Source: Lichenostomus cassidix (lineage: Eukaryota > Chordata > Aves > Passeriformes > Meliphagidae). Taken from it: 64,000 nucleotides of DNA. Where the stretch lies: the NCBI GenBank assembly GCA_008360975.2, contig CM039210.1:17631007-17695006 (forward strand). The letters are read 5' to 3'. This document shows, piece after piece, positions 41,356 to 53,100 of the stretch (positions within the stretch are counted from its first letter, which is position 1; each line of letters begins with the position of its first letter). The translations under genes were made by a program, and so were the position numbers. Under the pieces are notes generated by a model. It was not told the DNA's origin, did no database searches, and saw only the letters and a list, made by a program, of their open reading frames with translations.

Positions 41356-42297
41356 ATGGAATCAGAGGTAGCCCAAATTTTATTGTTATGCTTTTTAGAA
41401 AAGCACGAACTCAGTAGCCTGTTATATTTGGCTGGCCTGATGGCAGTAGGACAAGCTTATGGATTTTTTACAAATCCTATTACAGTATTCAGTGTAACAG
41501 AATGGTTGAATTACGGAGCTGTTTTGCTTTTGGACTGTGATAAAATTGCAAGAAAGCTTGGCAAATCATGGAGTAAAGTTGTAGCCTGCTTACAAATACA
41601 TGCCACAGAGCAAAACCTTACGTGGCTCACAGCACAGGACATAACACCCGCATTAAGCAGAGAAAAACCTATGAATTACTCTGCCGCTTTTGATATGCGT
41701 AATACTTCGGCAGCCGCGCACACGCCAGGGAAACCCCCCCCGCCGGGGAGGGGGGGGGAGAGACTGCTGATAGCCGAGAATTCAAAGTTGCTCGATTGGA
41801 TGAAAAGTCTGTTCCTGTCTCAATATATCATAGAGTATGGCAATGTTACAACGAAAAACATCTTAGCTGCTTTGTTTGAGAGAGTCACTGTTGGACTTTT
41901 GCCAGAACAACTGAATATTTTGTTAGAACGAGCTCCGATATCGCGGGTAAAGAAACAGAGTAACCAGAAATCATCCCGATGTTACCGATGCGGGAGTGCG
42001 GAACATATAAAAAAGATCTGCAATGAAAAAGTTTGGTGTTCCCACTGTAACAAAGATACTCACAGCACAGAAGCTTGCAGAAACAAAAAGAACAAACAGA
42101 AAGACCCAGGAGCAGCGGAGGCCCCTACCCTCCGGCACGCCACACAAAGAAGATCTGGGGCGGAAGTTACTCCAACCGTGGCTTCCGGCCGAATGACAAC
42201 CAGAGCGGAAGTCCCAGAGGGTACCCCGGTGGGTGGAGCCGCAAGCCGTCCACGCCTCCTTCACTGCCCAGCTGTGACGTCTGTGATGAAACTCTAA
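41356..42297 (+). CDS. gag: ERV4 truncated Gag with two zinc knuckles
   Basis: A 313-codon ORF starting MESEVAQ. The matrix-like N-terminus shares the CFLEK block and overall layout with the ERV3 gag. A G/C-rich Pro-Gly stretch follows (about residues 125-135), then a short remnant of capsid; most of capsid, including a clear major homology region, is missing. Two canonical CCHC knuckles are present: CYRCGSAEHIKKIC and CSHCNKDTHSTEAC. The last 60 codons or so (after NKKNKQK, about 42105) have no similarity to ERV3 Gag and look like read-through into the captured segment. RNA packaging by the knuckles may still work; particle assembly alone seems unlikely. Confidence 0.8.
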   Translation: MESEVAQILLLCFLEKHELSSLLYLAGLMAVGQAYGFFTNPITVFSVTEWLNYGAVLLLDCDKIARKLGKSWSKVVACLQIHATEQNLTWLTAQDITPALSREKPMNYSAAFDMRNTSAAAHTPGKPPPPGRGGERLLIAENSKLLDWMKSLFLSQYIIEYGNVTTKNILAALFERVTVGLLPEQLNILLERAPISRVKKQSNQKSSRCYRCGSAEHIKKICNEKVWCSHCNKDTHSTEACRNKKNKQKDPGAAEAPTLRHATQRRSGAEVTPTVASGRMTTRAEVPEGTPVGGAASRPRLLHCPAVTSVMKL

Positions 42298-42522
42298 ATT
42301 CTACACCTCCCCAAAGATGAGGAAATGATTGACAGCTTCAGCAGCGAACCAGAACTAACCAACAGCGTTGCCAGCAGAAACAGTCTGAGCAGAATGGAGC
42401 AGATCGGCTCTTCCTTCAGCCTGGCTGCACTGACACCGAAACCAAAACCTATTTCCAGCAATTTACTAATAAAGAAGCATTGTAACAAGATATTATCCTG
42501 ATAAAAAAAAAAAAAAAAAAAA
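42105..42522 (+). other. Captured transcript-like segment ending in AATAAA and A20
   Basis: After the second zinc knuckle the composition changes. One frame (42105-42320) gives a Gly/Pro/Ser/Arg-rich peptide (for example SYSNRGFRPNDNQSGSPRGY). Another frame (42310-42501) then stays open for 64 codons with balanced codon use (PKDEEMIDSFSSEPELTNS) and stops at TGA one base before the A tract. AATAAA lies at 42468-42473 and 20 A residues at 42503-42522, a spacing expected of a cleaved and polyadenylated mRNA. I do not recognise the source gene. The left junction at about 42105 is a guess. Confidence 0.55.
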
Positions 42523-43561
42523 TAACACCTTGAATACTAAAAGCCTTAAATGAAAATTGAATTTTGCTAAAGCATTTGTGTGTATGTGTGAATGTTGTAG
42601 GCCTACTGAGAGTGTGTTGAATGCTTTAATGTGTAAATGAAGGCTGTGATTGATGAGAATGTAATTTTGATTTCTTGAGAGTTTTAATGTGTGAATGAGG
42701 ACCTGTGAGTGAAGTTATACTGAATAGTTTAAATTACCTGTTAAGTATCTTTAGTTAAGCATAGATTCTGTTAAAGTTAAGTAATAGTGAATTTAAATTC
42801 TATTAAGTTGTAAGTTCTGTTAAAGTTAAAATTCTGTTAAGTAATATTAAGTGATGTTAATTTTAAATTCTGTTAAGTTTAAATCTTGTTAGAGTTAAGT
42901 TGTTAAAGTGATATCAATTTTAAATTTCATTATAGTTAAGTCCTACTTGTTAGTTTAAGATAAGAGTTATTAAGATTAAGTTTTATTCATTTTTAGTGAT
43001 ATTAATTTTAAGTTTTAAATTTGTTAGTTTATATTATTATTCACAAAAGCTTTGCAGTTTTATCTTTCTTAGTTAAAGTTAAGTAATAATATCTATTGTT
43101 TTCAAATATTTCATCTCACCTTATATAGCTATCTACAAAAGTGGTAACATGTTAAGATACTCTCCTTATTGATATTAATCAAAGCTTGTTTATAAGATGT
43201 TCTAAGAAAACCCTTCCACTTAGCACCTGAGCTCTGGCCAAGCTTTGGTTCTAACTGGCTGGGAAACATGCCATGAGTCCCAAGTATTCTGCATCAAAAT
43301 GTGATCAAATAATTTTCATTTACCAAATTGAGTTTATAAAAGCTAAACCTTCTTTCAGGTTAACTTAGGGTCCTTGTCCGGAAAAGGTTCTCTAAGCTTT
43401 ACCTGTGAAGTGAATGTTTTCAGCAATGACAATTTCTAGACCATGGCAACATATCTAACTAGTGAAATTTCCTTAGGTAAATTTATAACAATTCTAATAA
43501 TAACAATAACTTATAGCAAAGCAAATTAATCTGATAACAAGACAATGTCTGTTCTCACAAC
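42523..43561 (+). other. AT-rich filler of ERV4
   Basis: About 1 kb with no ORF. Phrases such as gttaaagttaagt and attctgttaag recur between 42760 and 43090, giving a loosely repetitive A/T/G-rich stretch. It may be a decayed 3' part of the parent provirus. Confidence 0.5.
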
Positions 43562-43575
43562 AGAAACGGGGGAAT

Positions 43576-43926
43576 TGTTGGAAAACACAGTTTTCCAGCA
43601 AAACTCATGCTAACCAAACAGACCTGAACAAAGCCTCAGCATACCCAGGCCTCAGTGAAATTCCGAAAAGCTGCACGCCTGAGAATGTTTTGTGGGAAGA
43701 ATGCCATGAGAAAGATTAGGAGTCAGGAGTGTTATGAGAAAAGAATAAGGGAGTTAGCAGGAGGATCCCTGGGTGTGTGAGAACAGCTGCAGGTGTGTGT
43801 ATGTATCTATGAATAGAAACTTCTGTAACAGTATATAAGTCTCTCGTTTGGTGAAATAAAATGGAGCTTACTTTATATCTCATATTGAGATTGCCTGTGA
43901 GTTTTCCCTCCCGCCGCATCTCGTTA
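43576..43926 (+). repeat. ERV4 3' LTR (351 bp)
   Basis: It starts TGTTGGAAAACACAG and ends GCATCTCGTTA. From gagaatgttttgtggg onward it is identical to the 5' LTR; before that the two differ at many positions plus an 11-bp gap. Confidence 0.9.
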
Positions 43927-44249
43927 CCTTGCCTCTGATGTTAATTAGATTTTTCATTCTTCAATTTTCCTATCAGTACTTTCCAGACCAGATGTCTTCA
44001 CCCCTGCTGGGGGTGGCGTCTGGGGCAGATGTTTGTAGATAGCCACTGATGTTCCACTGATGTTCTGTTGATAGCCCTTTATCTTTGGGTTACTCCCAGT
44101 CTGTTGATATGCTGAGTCCACCAGACCTCACTGGGTAGAACAATGCCCTGGAAAGAAACCTAAAACTCCTTTTCCTGGGGTAAAGACAAACAGAACCCTT
44201 TGACTACAGTTATACAAAATTTTTAAACTGGTGTATTTTCTAACATGAA

Positions 44250-44721
44250 GGGAATTTCTGGAATTCAGCTCCACTCAGACACCTTAATAATGCAGCAATT
44301 TGGAAAGTAAACATGAACCTCTGCTCTCTTCTGGCAGGATTCATCTTTATTACACACACTTCAGTATTTATAGGTTTCTTCTGTGTACAAGTTTTGGGAA
44401 AGCGCAGCGGGGAAAGACAAAACAACCATACCAAACCAAGCACCCGTGGAGCAAAAGTTTCTTGCTCTGTTTGCATACACGCAAACACATACACCCACCC
44501 AGCATTCTGGGTGGTAAAAAAGGTATTCACGCACAGGTGTTTATGGCTGGAGTCAATCCTTTGGTATGCGCTTTCCCAGGGGAACAGAGCTGCTATCAAG
44601 GTCAGGATGACTGCAGCAGGTTGTGGCTTCTACAAAAAAGGGCAAAGGCATTAAAGAGCAATTTGGGAGGAATGAAAAGGAAAGAGCAATTTGGGAGGAA
44701 TGAAAAGGAAAGCCAATGTGA
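44250..44721. other. Flank of ERV5 up to the assembly gap
   Basis: No gene recognised. Just before the gap, a unit of about 31 bp beginning agagcaatttgggaggaatg is present twice in tandem (44655-44715). Confidence 0.5.
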
Positions 44722-45221
44722 NNNNNNNNNNNNNNNNNNNNNNNNNNNNNNNNNNNNNNNNNNNNNNNNNNNNNNNNNNNNNNNNNNNNNNNNNNNNNNN
44801 NNNNNNNNNNNNNNNNNNNNNNNNNNNNNNNNNNNNNNNNNNNNNNNNNNNNNNNNNNNNNNNNNNNNNNNNNNNNNNNNNNNNNNNNNNNNNNNNNNNN
44901 NNNNNNNNNNNNNNNNNNNNNNNNNNNNNNNNNNNNNNNNNNNNNNNNNNNNNNNNNNNNNNNNNNNNNNNNNNNNNNNNNNNNNNNNNNNNNNNNNNNN
45001 NNNNNNNNNNNNNNNNNNNNNNNNNNNNNNNNNNNNNNNNNNNNNNNNNNNNNNNNNNNNNNNNNNNNNNNNNNNNNNNNNNNNNNNNNNNNNNNNNNNN
45101 NNNNNNNNNNNNNNNNNNNNNNNNNNNNNNNNNNNNNNNNNNNNNNNNNNNNNNNNNNNNNNNNNNNNNNNNNNNNNNNNNNNNNNNNNNNNNNNNNNNN
45201 NNNNNNNNNNNNNNNNNNNNN
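44722..45221. other. Assembly gap (500 N)
   Basis: Exactly 500 N, a conventional placeholder for a gap of unknown size. ORFs spanning it are meaningless. Confidence 0.99.
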
Positions 45222-46387
45222 GGTGACACCTCGGAAATGGATGGTGGGTGATTGAGTTATACAAAGTAGTAGCTAATAGCCCTCAGATAGCAAGACAGTG
45301 ATCCATTATTTTGAAATGGAATGATTTTGGAAAATTGTCAGAATACTTGAAAACAGCCAATGAAATTATATTTACTGTAATGTTTTAATTTTCTATTTTA
45401 CCTTTTTATTGAGACAGTTCACACCAGTAAGGAAAAAAGTGCAATTTGCCTTTCCTTTTCAGCTTACACTTGTGGTGAGAAACACTATGTTTAAATTCTT
45501 AGTTTGTAATAACTCTGCCTGAACAAATAATAAAGCAAAATAACAGATTTATTTGTAAGAAAAAGACCTTGGAGCATTTTGTGAAGAATATTTGAAAGAT
45601 CAAAACATTTCAGGTTTCTCACTGTCGGTAGGAATTGAGCAATAAACAGAATTAGCTAGATCTGGCTCAAAGAAAACAATTTCTTAGGAAAAAAAGCTTC
45701 TCCTGAATATATTTTTTCTCTTTCCAGTGTTATATTAAGCCGGAAATTACACCTGTGCTAAACTAAGTAATTGATACCAGTGCAAATACAAAGAGTTTCA
45801 ACAAAGATGAAGGAGGGCTTTTATGTTTAAAGTACTATTGCCAGCAAAAGGCTTCAGAGCAATTTTCATTTTTAATTTCTTCAGTGGCATGAAAAGCAAC
45901 AAAGGATAAGTTTGAACTATCTTGCATGAGTTATGAAATGTCAAAGCCTGATAACTGAGATAATACATGGTGCTTACTTGGCTCAAAAGCCTAAATGTGA
46001 AAAATGAGATTCACTCTCCTGTTAAAATTTAAAAGTTTAATAAAGGACAATAGGAGAGAAAGACAATAAAGCAAAGTCACAGTGCTGGATGCTTGGCCCT
46101 TAGCCAAAAGCACACCTGCCATTGACAGAGACATTTTAAATATTTTTCATATTGTATCAGCTTAATGCTTATTCATAGGCTTTTATGCATATTCAAACTT
46201 TCCCCCAAACTAGTTTGCATGTTCCAGGAACTGTTTAGCATGGCTTCTCCTTGGACCCACCTTTTTAGAGCATGCGTATTTCTTAGCTGTGGTTTTGTCA
46301 GTTTTTGTTATCATCTCCAGCTTGGGCCTTATTCCGTGGTTTCTGCAGATGGCAGTTGTGGATAGTTTACATATCAGTAGCAGGGGT
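45222..46387. other. AT-rich interval without genes
   Basis: No repeat ends or coding domains recognised. Confidence 0.4.
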
Positions 46388-46392
46388 CTTCG

Positions 46393-47162
46393 TGTCTTGC
46401 ATGGGAGACAGGAGCTTTATGAGTTTTTGCAGTTTGCCAGGCTTTAAGGTAGCTAGCTCCCCAAGACTTAGTCCCGTTAGCAAGGATCTTTGATATTTGG
46501 CCAATTAGTCTAAAAATACCATTTATTAGACACAGAAAATAACAAACATACAAACATAGAACAGATTGACATACATACACACACAATGAATGCATAATTG
46601 CAAAACTATAATAGCTAAAATGCAATTATGGGGTAAATGCTTGCTTGAACTATAAAAATAGTTAAAAATGCAAGTTAAGAAATGCTTGCTTGAACTATAA
46701 TGCAAGTTAAGAAATGCTTGTTTGAGCTATAAAATAGCTGAAATGCAAGTTAAGAAAGGTACCTATAAGTTAGCTGGAATAATACAAATCGGAAACTAAT
46801 GATCTTACCAAATCAAATTTTGGAGCTGGGATACATTAGAATCCTCCCTCAATCCTGCGAGAAGTTACCATAGGGCTGCGTCCAGAGACCTAGGGAGAAG
46901 ACTTTACCTCATGCTCCAATGTCCATGTAGAAAAGCTTCTACCTTTTCTGAGATTTTGTGGTGTTTTTATAGGAAAAAGTGTGTATTTGTGGTCACTAAA
47001 ATTTTTTCACATTCTCTCTACATTCCACAGGGGAGTGTCTTTTTAGACTTTCAGTCGCCAGCACCAGATAGCCCTTGATTAGGCTATCAACCTAATCTGA
47101 GCCATCCATTTCCTGGGACCGATCAGGGAGAGAGAGAAGGGTGGGGGGAGAGTCCTACCACA
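46393..47162 (-). repeat. Solo LTR (770 bp) with CTTCG TSD
   Basis: Plus-strand ends are TGTCTTGCATGGGAG and GTCCTACCACA. CTTCG is repeated at 46388-46392 and 47163-47167. It aligns end to end with the copy at 4944-5715. Confidence 0.88.
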
Positions 47163-47167
47163 CTTCG

Positions 47168-47554
47168 TTGCACTGTTCTTTGGATGTTATCCAATCAAGC
47201 AGGCAGTTCAGTTATTGTAAGTAAAACGATAAACTTTCTAAAATAACTATATTAGTTATTTCACCACTCTATCTAGATTTAGTTAGCAACAGAAATAAAG
47301 GCATTAGTTATTGTTACAAAAATATATCTTTATAACAAGGCTACTTTTGTAAGAATTAAAACCATGCACACAACATCCATTTTAACATATGTGAAAAGCC
47401 AACACTATAATATGTATTTATCACACTAAGGGAGTAATCCTTCATTCCAGAGATTTCAGGTGAAATCTCATCCTGCTTGATACTTGGAAAAAATTGCAGT
47501 GTAATGAATTTTCACTCTGAAATTAGTTCGTTTGCAGTGAAGATCTTCTTGGAG
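47168..47554. other. AT-rich interval without genes
   Basis: Nothing recognised between two solo LTRs. Confidence 0.4.
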
Positions 47555-47558
47555 ATAG

Positions 47559-48209
47559 TGTTGGAAAATATATCAGGTTAAAAATTTTGTAAAACTTTAG
47601 TCAAAGGTTTTGTTTGTCTTTACCCTGGGAAAAGGAATTTTAGGTTTCTTCCAAAGGCATTGCTTCACCAGATGAGGTCTGGTGAACTCAGCATACCAAC
47701 AGATTGGGAGTGACCCCGAAGATAACCAGAAAGATAAAGACTATTAACAGAACATTCGCCAGGACCTTGTAGTTATCAACAAGACATGATGGATATCACA
47801 AACGGCTACCCCAGACCACCTCCAGCAGGGCTGAAGACATCCTGGCCCGGAAAAAGGACTGATAAGAAAAACTGAAGAATGAAGAATCTAATTAGCATCA
47901 GAGGCAAAGAGATTTGGATCCAATAGAAAACTGAATACTAAGAGTTTGCTCAACTTTAGACCAATGAACACTGACCCAATACTTTTCTATGTATTTTTAC
48001 TGTATAAAATATCTGAAAAACCTTGTAAAATCATGTGCCATGGAATGACTCTCTCTGCACACCCGGGCTATGTGTAGATGAGATGATTTCTGTGGTACAT
48101 CCTGGCCAAAACAACATCCTGGCCAGATAATAAAGTAATGCCTTGACTCTCTAACATTAAAATGTTGTTAGAGAGTTTTTGTATTTTTTTCCCTGCAGAT
48201 TCAGTGACA
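47559..48209 (+). repeat. Solo LTR of the ERV5 family, TSD ATAG
   Basis: It starts TGTTGGAAAATATATC and ends GATTCAGTGACA. ATAG is repeated at 47555-47558 and 48210-48213. AATAAA lies near 48128. It is in the opposite orientation to ERV5. Confidence 0.85.
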
Positions 48210-48396
48210 ATAGGACCAAAGATTTAATCAACATGGCAGTTGCCTATCCTTATGGAGGCAGACTAAATGACTGCTAAAGATTAGATAAATAACTTTTGGG
48301 TGGCTGTAATGAGATAAATCCCACCCTTCCTTGCCTCTTTCTTCATCTTCTGCACTGAGCACCATCCATCTTTGCAACAGCAGCATCAGAGTTACC

Positions 48397-48768
48397 TGTT
48401 GGAAAACACAGTTTTCCAGCAAAACTTGTGTTAGTTGAGCAGGCCTGAACAAAGCCTCAGCATAGTCAGGCCTCAGTAAAAATCCTAGCAAGCTGTCGTG
48501 AGAAGCTAACACCTGGGAACCACAGCTGTGCTTCTGGGCTGTGAGAAGAATGTCATGAGAAAGAATAGGGAGTCAAGAGTGTTATGAGAAAGAATAAGGG
48601 AGTCACCAGGAGGATCCCTGAATATGTGAGAACAAACTGCGGATACATGTGTAGCTATAATTAGAAACATCTGTAACAGTATATAAGTTTCTCGTTTGGT
48701 GAAATAAAATGGAGCTTCCTTTATGACTTATATTAAGTCGTGTGTGAGTTTTCTCTCGCCGTTTGTCA
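48397..48768 (+). repeat. Solo LTR of the ERV4 family, TSD GTTACC/GGTACC
   Basis: It starts TGTTGGAAAACACAG and ends CCGTTTGTCA. Flanking hexamers GTTACC (48391-48396) and GGTACC (48769-48774) differ at one base. Confidence 0.85.
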
Positions 48769-48774
48769 GGTACC

Positions 48775-49289
48775 CACTAGAAATACTTTATAATTGCAGT
48801 TGGCAGAGAAGTGCAGGGGGAATTTCCACTGTTACTAAAACAGTATTCTCTGGTCAAAAAAATGTTGACTGTTTTTTTAGAGTTAGATCTCATTTAACCA
48901 CCATCCTAGGAATTTTTTCCTGCTGACTTTTGACTTTCAATTGCCTGGAGAAACCAACACTGAGTTTGGGCTTCCAATGAAATGACTCCTTAAGAGAATT
49001 TCTGCCTGAAGGAAAGAAGACTTTTCAGGGCTACATTTAATCATAATAATAATTTAATAATAATAATTTTTTACCTGGAAATTAACATTAACTGCACCTG
49101 CTTTGTAGCCCACCTTCAGCATCTAGGACTTTTTAGGCAGGCATGAAGGCAAGGACTGTCTCCAATGTGTTACAATCCAGTCTAATTACAGAGGAGTAAA
49201 GACAGCTAATTCTCTGTGAATAAAATTGATAGAACCCTGAAAGGTTTGAATGTACCCAAAAAACAATTAAAACCAAACAAGGTTAGATG
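48775..49289. other. AT-rich interval without genes
   Basis: Nothing recognised. A short (TAA)n-like run lies near 49043-49066. Confidence 0.4.
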
Positions 49290-50150
49290 TTGATACCAAA
49301 AATTGATATATTTTTATCTAATAGTAAAAGAGGCAAAGAGAAAGAAGGAGAAAATAAAGAAAGAAGTAGAAAAAGAGGGGGGGGCATGACGGCAACAGGG
49401 AGAGTGACAGAGATTAAGTAGAAACATATCAACCCTCCATGGTTCCCAATGACAACTCATTGCTTCCCTCCATCTGGTCTTCTTGATTGTGAGGGTCGCC
49501 CTGCCGAAAAGTATAGAATCCAATGGATTATGTTTGGGCCAGGTGGGAAGACCCAGGTGCTTCCCCTGGGGGGGGAGAAGTTTGACCCTCTCCCTTGCAA
49601 GACTCTGAAACTGTTACATCACCTTGCATCACGTGCAGTACTCTTGTGCAGGGTCTGGGAACACCTTTGGGGGGGCCTTTGATGGGCCATGACACCCTCT
49701 GCTGTCCCTCATGTGGATGTCCCGTAGATGTGGCTTTCCTGGGGTGAAGTGGGCCCCCCACAGCTGGGCTGGTCTGTACAGCAGAGGATGAGCGTTCACT
49801 GCCTTTGACCAGAGGCTGTGCCACTCACCCAAAACCTCTCCTCCTCCCCCCTTTGGTGTGGGGGTCTGTGCAAGCCTGGCAGCAGATAAACCTGGGGCTG
49901 TGGCCTCCACCCAGAAGGTGCTGGGTTGGGCCCTGCCGTGGATGCTCTTCCCGATGCTTTGAACAATAGTGTCACTTTCCTTATCTCATGTTGCCTTAGG
50001 TGGTTTAACTCACAGTTTAGGGCCTCAGTCAGGAGGCCCATCCAGGCTGGACTTCAGTGGTGCAACTTCATTATACACTTTTGCTATAATAGGCAAAAGT
50101 CCTTCATAAAGATGTTTAAGCTATAAACCATAACATTTCAGTCTTTGACA
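49290..50150 (-). repeat. LTR-like repeat, copy 2 of 2, left boundary tentative
   Basis: It aligns with 5874-6797. The right end atttcagtctttgaca at 50150 is well defined; the left end is not. Overlapping ORFs here are by-products of its GC-rich right half. Confidence 0.5.
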
Positions 50151-53100
50151 GGGAAATGACAGACTGGCTGCGTGGCATATGACTGAGGAAAAGACATCAT
50201 GTAGCAAAACCCACATAGTTACAGAGCAAAGTATTGTGTTAGTCTCATGCTCTGGCATGTTTTAGCCAGCAAATTAGCTTGTATTTGGTGATTCTGTTAG
50301 CAGATTAGACTTTCACTGTGGTGATATGGGTGAGAAACTAAGCTTTAAATAATGAGAGGCTATGAATCAAGACCTTCTAGCACGCAATGGCATGCAATAA
50401 CACACAATGACCCGTCATGATGTTCCACCATGGGAGAAGAGATCAAGCAATATTTTGTTGCTGGAATGGAAGGAGAAAACAGTTCTGTTGGAGTTTCAAA
50501 CCCATCTGCCCTTGATCCAGCATGCTTATACAGTTGGACTTGCATGATCTCTGCAGTGTCCCAAGTGAATTGCAGCCTTGTACTCACTTCAGAGCCATCT
50601 ATATCACTCTCTACTGCTTATGTACCTACCTAAAAATCCATAACTGGTCTCACATCGAATCAATGCTCAGAGTCAAATTGTATCCAAACAAATTGAATAA
50701 AGCTAAAAGCTCTGAAGACCCTCTTATTTATCACATGACAAGCAGAGACACTCACAGTTCTTCTGCTCCTGACACCTTTGTCATTAAAATATGCAGATTG
50801 TACAATACAAAGTTCCTTTTTAACTCACCTCCTTGACAATAATAGAACTTTTGAACAGGAATGCTTTATGTGGTTTTCACAAGAACAGTGCTCAAGCAGA
50901 GACTGCATCAGTAAAGTGCAAAACTAAAATTTTGTTCTCTTGAAAAGTCACATTTCAAGCCATTTTTTGATGCAATGAAAAATCTGATTCGACTTTAAAG
51001 AAAAACTTCTATTTGGCTGGCAATTAGATCATAAGTAAGAATCATAGGACTTGTTAGATCATATAGTCCATTCTCTTTCCACTACAGGATTGGTTTTCAG
51101 ACCTGAGGTCTAATTTCATTATTTCAAAAGGACAAAACAACAGACCTATGAAAAGTAATGTAACTACTGCAATATTCACCCTTCAAAGAACATTTTTAGG
51201 CAGTACGCCCAAAACTAACTGCTGACAAATAAACTGCAAGTGGAAATGATAGAAACTGAATATCTGTTTCACTGAGTTGAAGGTGATATCAGCTCACCTA
51301 TGTGCCCTAATTTGTATTCAAGGCTATTTATGAGGACATAGCAGATCTTTTAAAATTTGTACCCCAAATTTTTAATATATGCATCATTTATTCTAAATTT
51401 ATGGTTACAACTAGAGCTGTTTCAGTCTGTTATGTAAATACTGTGCTAGGTTTTAATATAAAAGGTAGAATTTTCAAAGCCAAACAGATCTCTTAGGCAT
51501 AAATTTTCCTTCATTTTAGTGGAAAGTTATATGTCAAAATCCTGGTCCCAGGATTTAGGTGGGTGGATTGTATGTTTAAGCAGTGATTTCAGATAATTTA
51601 ATCTAAAAGAAGGAACCCGAAGTTGAATTATAAATCCATTCTTACTATTTTATTCATTTGTGACTAAGAAGAACTCAACTGATTGTTTTATTTTGAACTT
51701 AAATTCTTATATTTAATTGAAACAAAACTGACTGTGAAAGAACCACTGGCAAGACAATTCTAGAACAAGGTAACTGCACAGAGACCTCCATGTCCAGTTT
51801 ATTACTTGGCTAAAGGTCCATTAAATGACAAAATGCCTGGGAATTAATGGAACTGACTCTGATATAGTGGCGTGATAGTTTGCATCTCAGTAATATTCAG
51901 CCAAGGACACCTCGAGGTTTCACCAGCAATAAACTAACAAGAGAAATAATGTTTCCTCATTTTACAGATATGTGAGAAAGGCAGAAAGGCTTAAAAGTGC
52001 CAAGTGACTTGACTATTTTTGGGGTTTTTTTGCTATTTGGAAAAGATGGAAAAAACTACCAATTAGCTTCCAGTTTCTCTGGGGTTTTTTGTTTTTTTTT
52101 TTTTTTATGCTCAAAAGCTGCTTTGGTGGAGGAGCTGAGATTTGTAGATTATTCAGAGCCTACAAGTGCAGCAATGCCATTTGCACATGGTATAAAATAT
52201 GCAACAGAACCACTGCACACTACTGGGTTTTTAATTTTGGTGGGATCAGTCTGTGCTTCAAATGTGTCATTACCTTTCATAAGGAAGTTTCATTCTACTA
52301 TTGAATCAGTTCACATTGTTAATGAGCTCATCAGCCAACTCAGAAGGATATACAGGCAGCTGTGAAGAATCTAATTAACATTTGACTACAGAAGAAGAAA
52401 TTGCAATTTACTGTTCTATTTGATCTGTCAGCAAAGGTCTGGATTAAAAATGGGTTTGGAATTTCTCTGCAACTTTTCCTCTGTTTTAATATAATAGAAT
52501 CATAGTCATTAGAGGTGGAGAAAACCTATTAATTTATCTTGTCCATCTAGCATTGCTGCTACTTTTATGCTTTGGACGGCCCAAATAAAACCTCCTCTTT
52601 GATGTTTTTCTCCATCAAACACCTGTAGATTGGTATCATCTCTACCATTGTTCATAATTTACTTAGGCTTAAGTAATTTATGTACTGTTTCCCTTCAAAT
52701 CAAAACTTCCATAATTCTTTTCATGTTATTTTCTCTTTTAACACCTTACAGTGTTCCATCATTATCTCCAGCATGGTAAAGAGTGCTCTTACCATCTAGA
52801 AGTTCCTGTATTCTATATTAAAATCTATCCACTATTTAGTTTAAAGTCACTATTAGGGAATGAATCATTCAAAGCCATTCCATGCTTTTTTTTTTGTTTG
52901 TTTGTTTTTTGTTTTGTTTTGGGGTTTTTTTGTAAAAAAAAAAGAAAGAATAATTGTATTTCTGTGTGATTCTAATGCATAGAAGATAGGGCAAAAGTAG
53001 CTTTTTCATATTAATCTGAATGTTCAGAGGGTTGTTTTCCTGAACAAATCGGAACAACAAATTGTTTGGATCATAGAGAGTGTTTGCCTTGACAGCAGAC

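Larger units (their letters stand above)
40694..43926 (+). mobile_element. ERV4: gag-only, non-autonomous element with a captured poly(A) segment
   Basis: LTR 40694-41055, tRNA-Trp-type primer site at 41058, short gag ORF, a segment ending in AATAAA and a 20-A run, about 1 kb of AT-rich filler, a polypurine tract at 43562-43575 and LTR 43576-43926. CCTTGC is duplicated at 40688-40693 and 43927-43932. No protease, reverse transcriptase, integrase or env is present, so it must have been mobilised by a relative, perhaps of the ERV3 type: primer site, TSD length and gag ends match. Confidence 0.92.
35272..44245 (-). mobile_element. ERV5: gutted provirus filled with nested elements
   Basis: The 3' LTR is 35272-35882 and the 5' LTR is 40390-44245, split by ERV4. 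TGAA flanks both outer ends (35268-35271 and 44246-44249), which confirms one insertion with a 4-bp TSD. A polypurine tract (minus strand AAAGGGGGAAAT) abuts the 3' LTR at 35883, and a primer-binding region abuts the 5' LTR. The 4.5 kb between them has no recognisable gag, pol or env. It contains nested LTRs at 37261-38528 and 39435-39931 and a 28-bp tandem repeat in the leader. Confidence 0.9.
40390..44245 (-). repeat. ERV5 5' LTR (617 bp), split by ERV4
   Basis: The parts are 40390-40693 and 43933-44245. Removing ERV4 and one CCTTGC restores the order seen in the 3' LTR, where atctccttgcctctgatg is continuous. Confidence 0.9.

Noticed and set aside
44300..45264. Long ORFs of 186-308 codons on both strands
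   Set aside because: They are mostly N from the assembly gap.
51997..52365. 122-codon ORF in the single-copy region, possible pseudogene
   Set aside because: Begins in T-rich low complexity and has no recognised domain. The C-terminal half looks protein-like but I cannot support it.
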